From contig PLXS01000019.1 of NCBI GenBank assembly GCA_003151515.1, positions 123,442 through 187,441 of the forward strand: a stretch of DNA of 64,000 nt. The letters run 5' to 3'. The notes under the pieces were generated by a model. It was not told the DNA's origin. It did no database searches and saw only the letters and a list, made by a program, of their open reading frames with translations. Position numbers and translations under genes: made by a program. The stretch is from Opitutaceae bacterium. Lineage in GTDB: Bacteria > Verrucomicrobiota > Verrucomicrobiia > Opitutales > Opitutaceae. Below, piece by piece: positions 62,111-64,000 of the stretch (position 1 is the first letter of the stretch; each line of letters begins with the position of its first letter).

Positions 62111-63277
62111 ATGTCAAAATCATTCGTGTTTTCCTCGGAGTCCGTCGGCGAGGGCCACCCTGACAAGGTGGCCGACCTGATATCGGACAGCGTCCTGGAC
62201 GCCTGCCTCGCGCAGGATCCCTCGAGCCGCGTCGCGTGCGAGACGCTCGTGAAGTCGAACCAGGTCGTGATCGCCGGTGAGATCACCACGTCGGCCAAGG
62301 TCAACTACGAGCTGGTCGTGCGCGACGCCATTCGCGACATCGGGTACGTGAACGACGACGACGTCTTCCACTGCGACAAGGTATTCATCCACAACCTGCT
62401 CACGCGCCAGTCGCCGGACATCGCCCAGGGCGTCGACGCCCGCAAGGCGGAGGGCAAGGAGACCGCCGAGCAGGGCGCCGGGGACCAGGGCCTCATGTTC
62501 GGCTACGCGTGCAACGAGACGCCCGAGATGATGCCAACGGCGATCATGTTCGCCCACAGGCTCGGGCGGGAGCTCACCAAGGTCCGCAAGGCCGGCGTTG
62601 TCGGCTGGCTGCGGCCCGACGCGAAGTCCCAGGTCTCGATCCGCTACGAGAACGACCGGCCGGTCAAGGTCGAGAACGTCGTCATCTCGACGCAGCACAC
62701 CCCAAGCGCGAGGCACGCCGACATCCGCGAGTTCCTGATCGAATACGTGATCAAGAAGGTGATCCCGGCCGGGATGATGGACGACTCGACCAAGTTCCTG
62801 ATCAACCCGACCGGCCGCTTCGTCGTGGGCGGCCCCGAGGGCGACTCCGGGCTCACGGGCCGCAAGATCATCGTCGACACCTACGGCGGCTGGGGGCGGC
62901 ACGGCGGCGGGGCGTTCTCGGGCAAGGACCCATCCAAGGTCGACCGATCGGCGGCGTACATGTGCCGCTGGGTCGCCAAGAACATCGTGGCCTCGGGCCT
63001 CGCTGACATCTGCGAGCTGCAGGTCGCCTACGCGATAGGCTACCCCGAGCCCGTGAGCATCTGGGTCGACGCCATGGGCACGGCCAAGGTCCCGGAGGAG
63101 AAGATAAACAAGGCGGTCCAGAAGGTCTTCAGCTTCAAGCCGGCGAACATCATCAAGCAGCTCGACCTCCTGAGGCCCATCTACCGCTCGACGACGAACT
63201 ACGGGCACTTCGGCAAGCCTGAGCTGCCCTGGGAGCAGACGAACAGGACCAAGGAGTTGATCGCGGCGGCCAAGTGA
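62111..63277 (+). CDS. metK: S-adenosylmethionine synthetase
   Basis: Makes S-adenosylmethionine from methionine and ATP. The 388-residue protein has the methionine/ATP-binding [16 protein letters not shown], the loop [12 protein letters not shown], the P-loop-like [18 protein letters not shown] and a C-terminal [12 protein letters not shown]. The ATG at 62111 gives the standard N terminus. It is followed after 32 bp by ahcY, so synthesis of the methyl donor and removal of the by-product S-adenosylhomocysteine are coupled. Confidence 0.97.
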   Translation: MSKSFVFSSESVGEGHPDKVADLISDSVLDACLAQDPSSRVACETLVKSNQVVIAGEITTSAKVNYELVVRDAIRDIGYVNDDDVFHCDKVFIHNLLTRQSPDIAQGVDARKAEGKETAEQGAGDQGLMFGYACNETPEMMPTAIMFAHRLGRELTKVRKAGVVGWLRPDAKSQVSIRYENDRPVKVENVVISTQHTPSARHADIREFLIEYVIKKVIPAGMMDDSTKFLINPTGRFVVGGPEGDSGLTGRKIIVDTYGGWGRHGGGAFSGKDPSKVDRSAAYMCRWVAKNIVASGLADICELQVAYAIGYPEPVSIWVDAMGTAKVPEEKINKAVQKVFSFKPANIIKQLDLLRPIYRSTTNYGHFGKPELPWEQTNRTKELIAAAK

Positions 63278-63309
63278 CCCGGCCCGAAAACCATCCAACG
63301 CTAAACAAC

Positions 63310-64000
63310 ATGCCAACGACATCAGCAGCGGCGCCCAAGGCGCTAGACTACCAGGTCAAGGACCTCTCCCTCGCCGAGTGGGGCCGCAAGGAGATCTCAA
63401 TCGCCGAGCACGAGATGCCGGGCCTCATCTCGGTGCGCAAGAAGTTCGGGCCGAAGAAGCCGCTCAAGGGCGTGCGGATCACGGGCTCGCTGCATATGAC
63501 GATCCAGACGGCCGTCCTCATCGAGACGCTGGTCGAGCTGGGGGCGTCTGTGCGCTGGGCGTCGTGCAACATATTCTCCACGCAGGACCACGCGGCGGCT
63601 GCAATCGCCAAGGCGGGGATCCCCGTGTTCGCCTGGAAGGGCGAGAGCCTGGAGGAGTACTGGAACCTCACGTGGCGGGCGCTCTGCCACCCGGGCGGCA
63701 AGGGGCCGCAGCTGGTGGTCGACGACGGGGGCGACGCGACGCTGCTGCTGCACAAGGGCTACGAGCTAGAGGAGGGCAGCGGCTGGGTCGACTCGCCAAG
63801 CTCCTCCCACGAGGAGGAGGTCATCAAGGCGATCCTCAAGCGCATCCACGCGGAGTCGCCGTACGTGTTCCACGAGATGGTCAAGGAGTGGCGCGGCGTC
63901 TCCGAGGAGACGACGACGGGCGTCCACCGGCTCTACCAGCTGCACGAGCAGCGCAAGCTCCTCGTACCCTCGATAAACGTGAACGACTCGGTGACGAAGT
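63310..64000 (+). CDS. ahcY: Adenosylhomocysteinase, N-terminal part (runs off the window)
   Basis: Hydrolyses S-adenosylhomocysteine to adenosine and homocysteine with a bound NAD. The first 230 codons are present. Hallmarks are [71 protein letters not shown] and [16 protein letters not shown], then [16 protein letters not shown]. The ATG at 63310 gives an N terminus 10 residues longer than the minimal domain. Cotranscribed with metK. Confidence 0.97.
   Translation, partial: MPTTSAAAPKALDYQVKDLSLAEWGRKEISIAEHEMPGLISVRKKFGPKKPLKGVRITGSLHMTIQTAVLIETLVELGASVRWASCNIFSTQDHAAAAIAKAGIPVFAWKGESLEEYWNLTWRALCHPGGKGPQLVVDDGGDATLLLHKGYELEEGSGWVDSPSSSHEEEVIKAILKRIHAESPYVFHEMVKEWRGVSEETTTGVHRLYQLHEQRKLLVPSINVNDSVTK

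Overview
The window is GC-rich and gene-dense and looks chromosomal, probably from a member of the Verrucomicrobiota (PVC group, Opitutae-like). The support is indirect: a double-length UvrA of 1873 residues, a type also known from Chlamydia; an mcsA-mcsB-clpC operon; an exosortase with a fused EpsI domain beside an exopolysaccharide locus; C-terminal repeats starting RLA-N/S-VS-T/S-R, which I associate with verrucomicrobial surface proteins; and Gram-negative envelope genes (lpxI, opgGH, exbBD, beta-barrel and SLBB exporters). Shine-Dalgarno sequences are mostly weak, GTG and TTG starts are common, and many genes overlap by 4 bases. I saw no tRNA, rRNA, CRISPR array, insertion sequence or phage region.

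Layout. 1-4.6 kb: start of enolase, a DUF2142 membrane-protein gene broken by an in-frame TGA, a nine-unit ankyrin protein and two orphan response regulators. 4.6-11.8 kb: a glycosyltransferase-uvrA pair and a small membrane protein. 11.8-19.3 kb: lpdA, a truncated CBS-type pyrophosphatase relative, ilvE, then mcsA-mcsB-clpC (protein arginine phosphorylation and degradation) ending at a clear terminator. 19.3-27.9 kb: a secreted transglutaminase-like protein and a run of small accessory genes (methyltransferase, NTF2-like, VOC, SdpI-like, DUF1801, a broken DUF488 gene, acid phosphatase), then an MFS exporter and a LysR regulator.

27.9-31.8 kb: leuCD, exbBD and a short-chain dehydrogenase. 31.8-37.7 kb, minus strand: a five-gene operon of an unknown 500-residue protein, a DapF homologue with both catalytic cysteines changed to serine, exosortase-EpsI, an RskA-like membrane protein and fabV. 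37.8-40.1 kb: sppA and sufT. 40.1-47.5 kb, minus strand: an exopolysaccharide export set (FecR-like, beta-barrel, SLBB exporter, Wzz/BY-kinase) running into lpxI, a bifunctional nuclease and dus. 47.6-58.1 kb: leuS, and divergently a six-gene operon of htrA, a triad-less htrA paralogue, a family-4-like uracil-DNA glycosylase, opgG, an unknown membrane protein and opgH.

58.1-61.9 kb, minus strand: a hybrid histidine kinase, a response regulator, a 70-residue protein, a PilB/GspE ATPase and an Hpt protein, which together look like a phosphorelay tied to type IV pilus or type II secretion assembly. 62.1-64.0 kb: metK and the start of ahcY. The most unusual items are the Cys-less DapF homologue next to the exosortase, the protease/pseudoprotease pair in the opgGH operon, the glycosylase missing iron-sulfur ligands, the phosphorelay-PilB operon, the truncated CBS-PPase and two genes interrupted by in-frame TGA codons.
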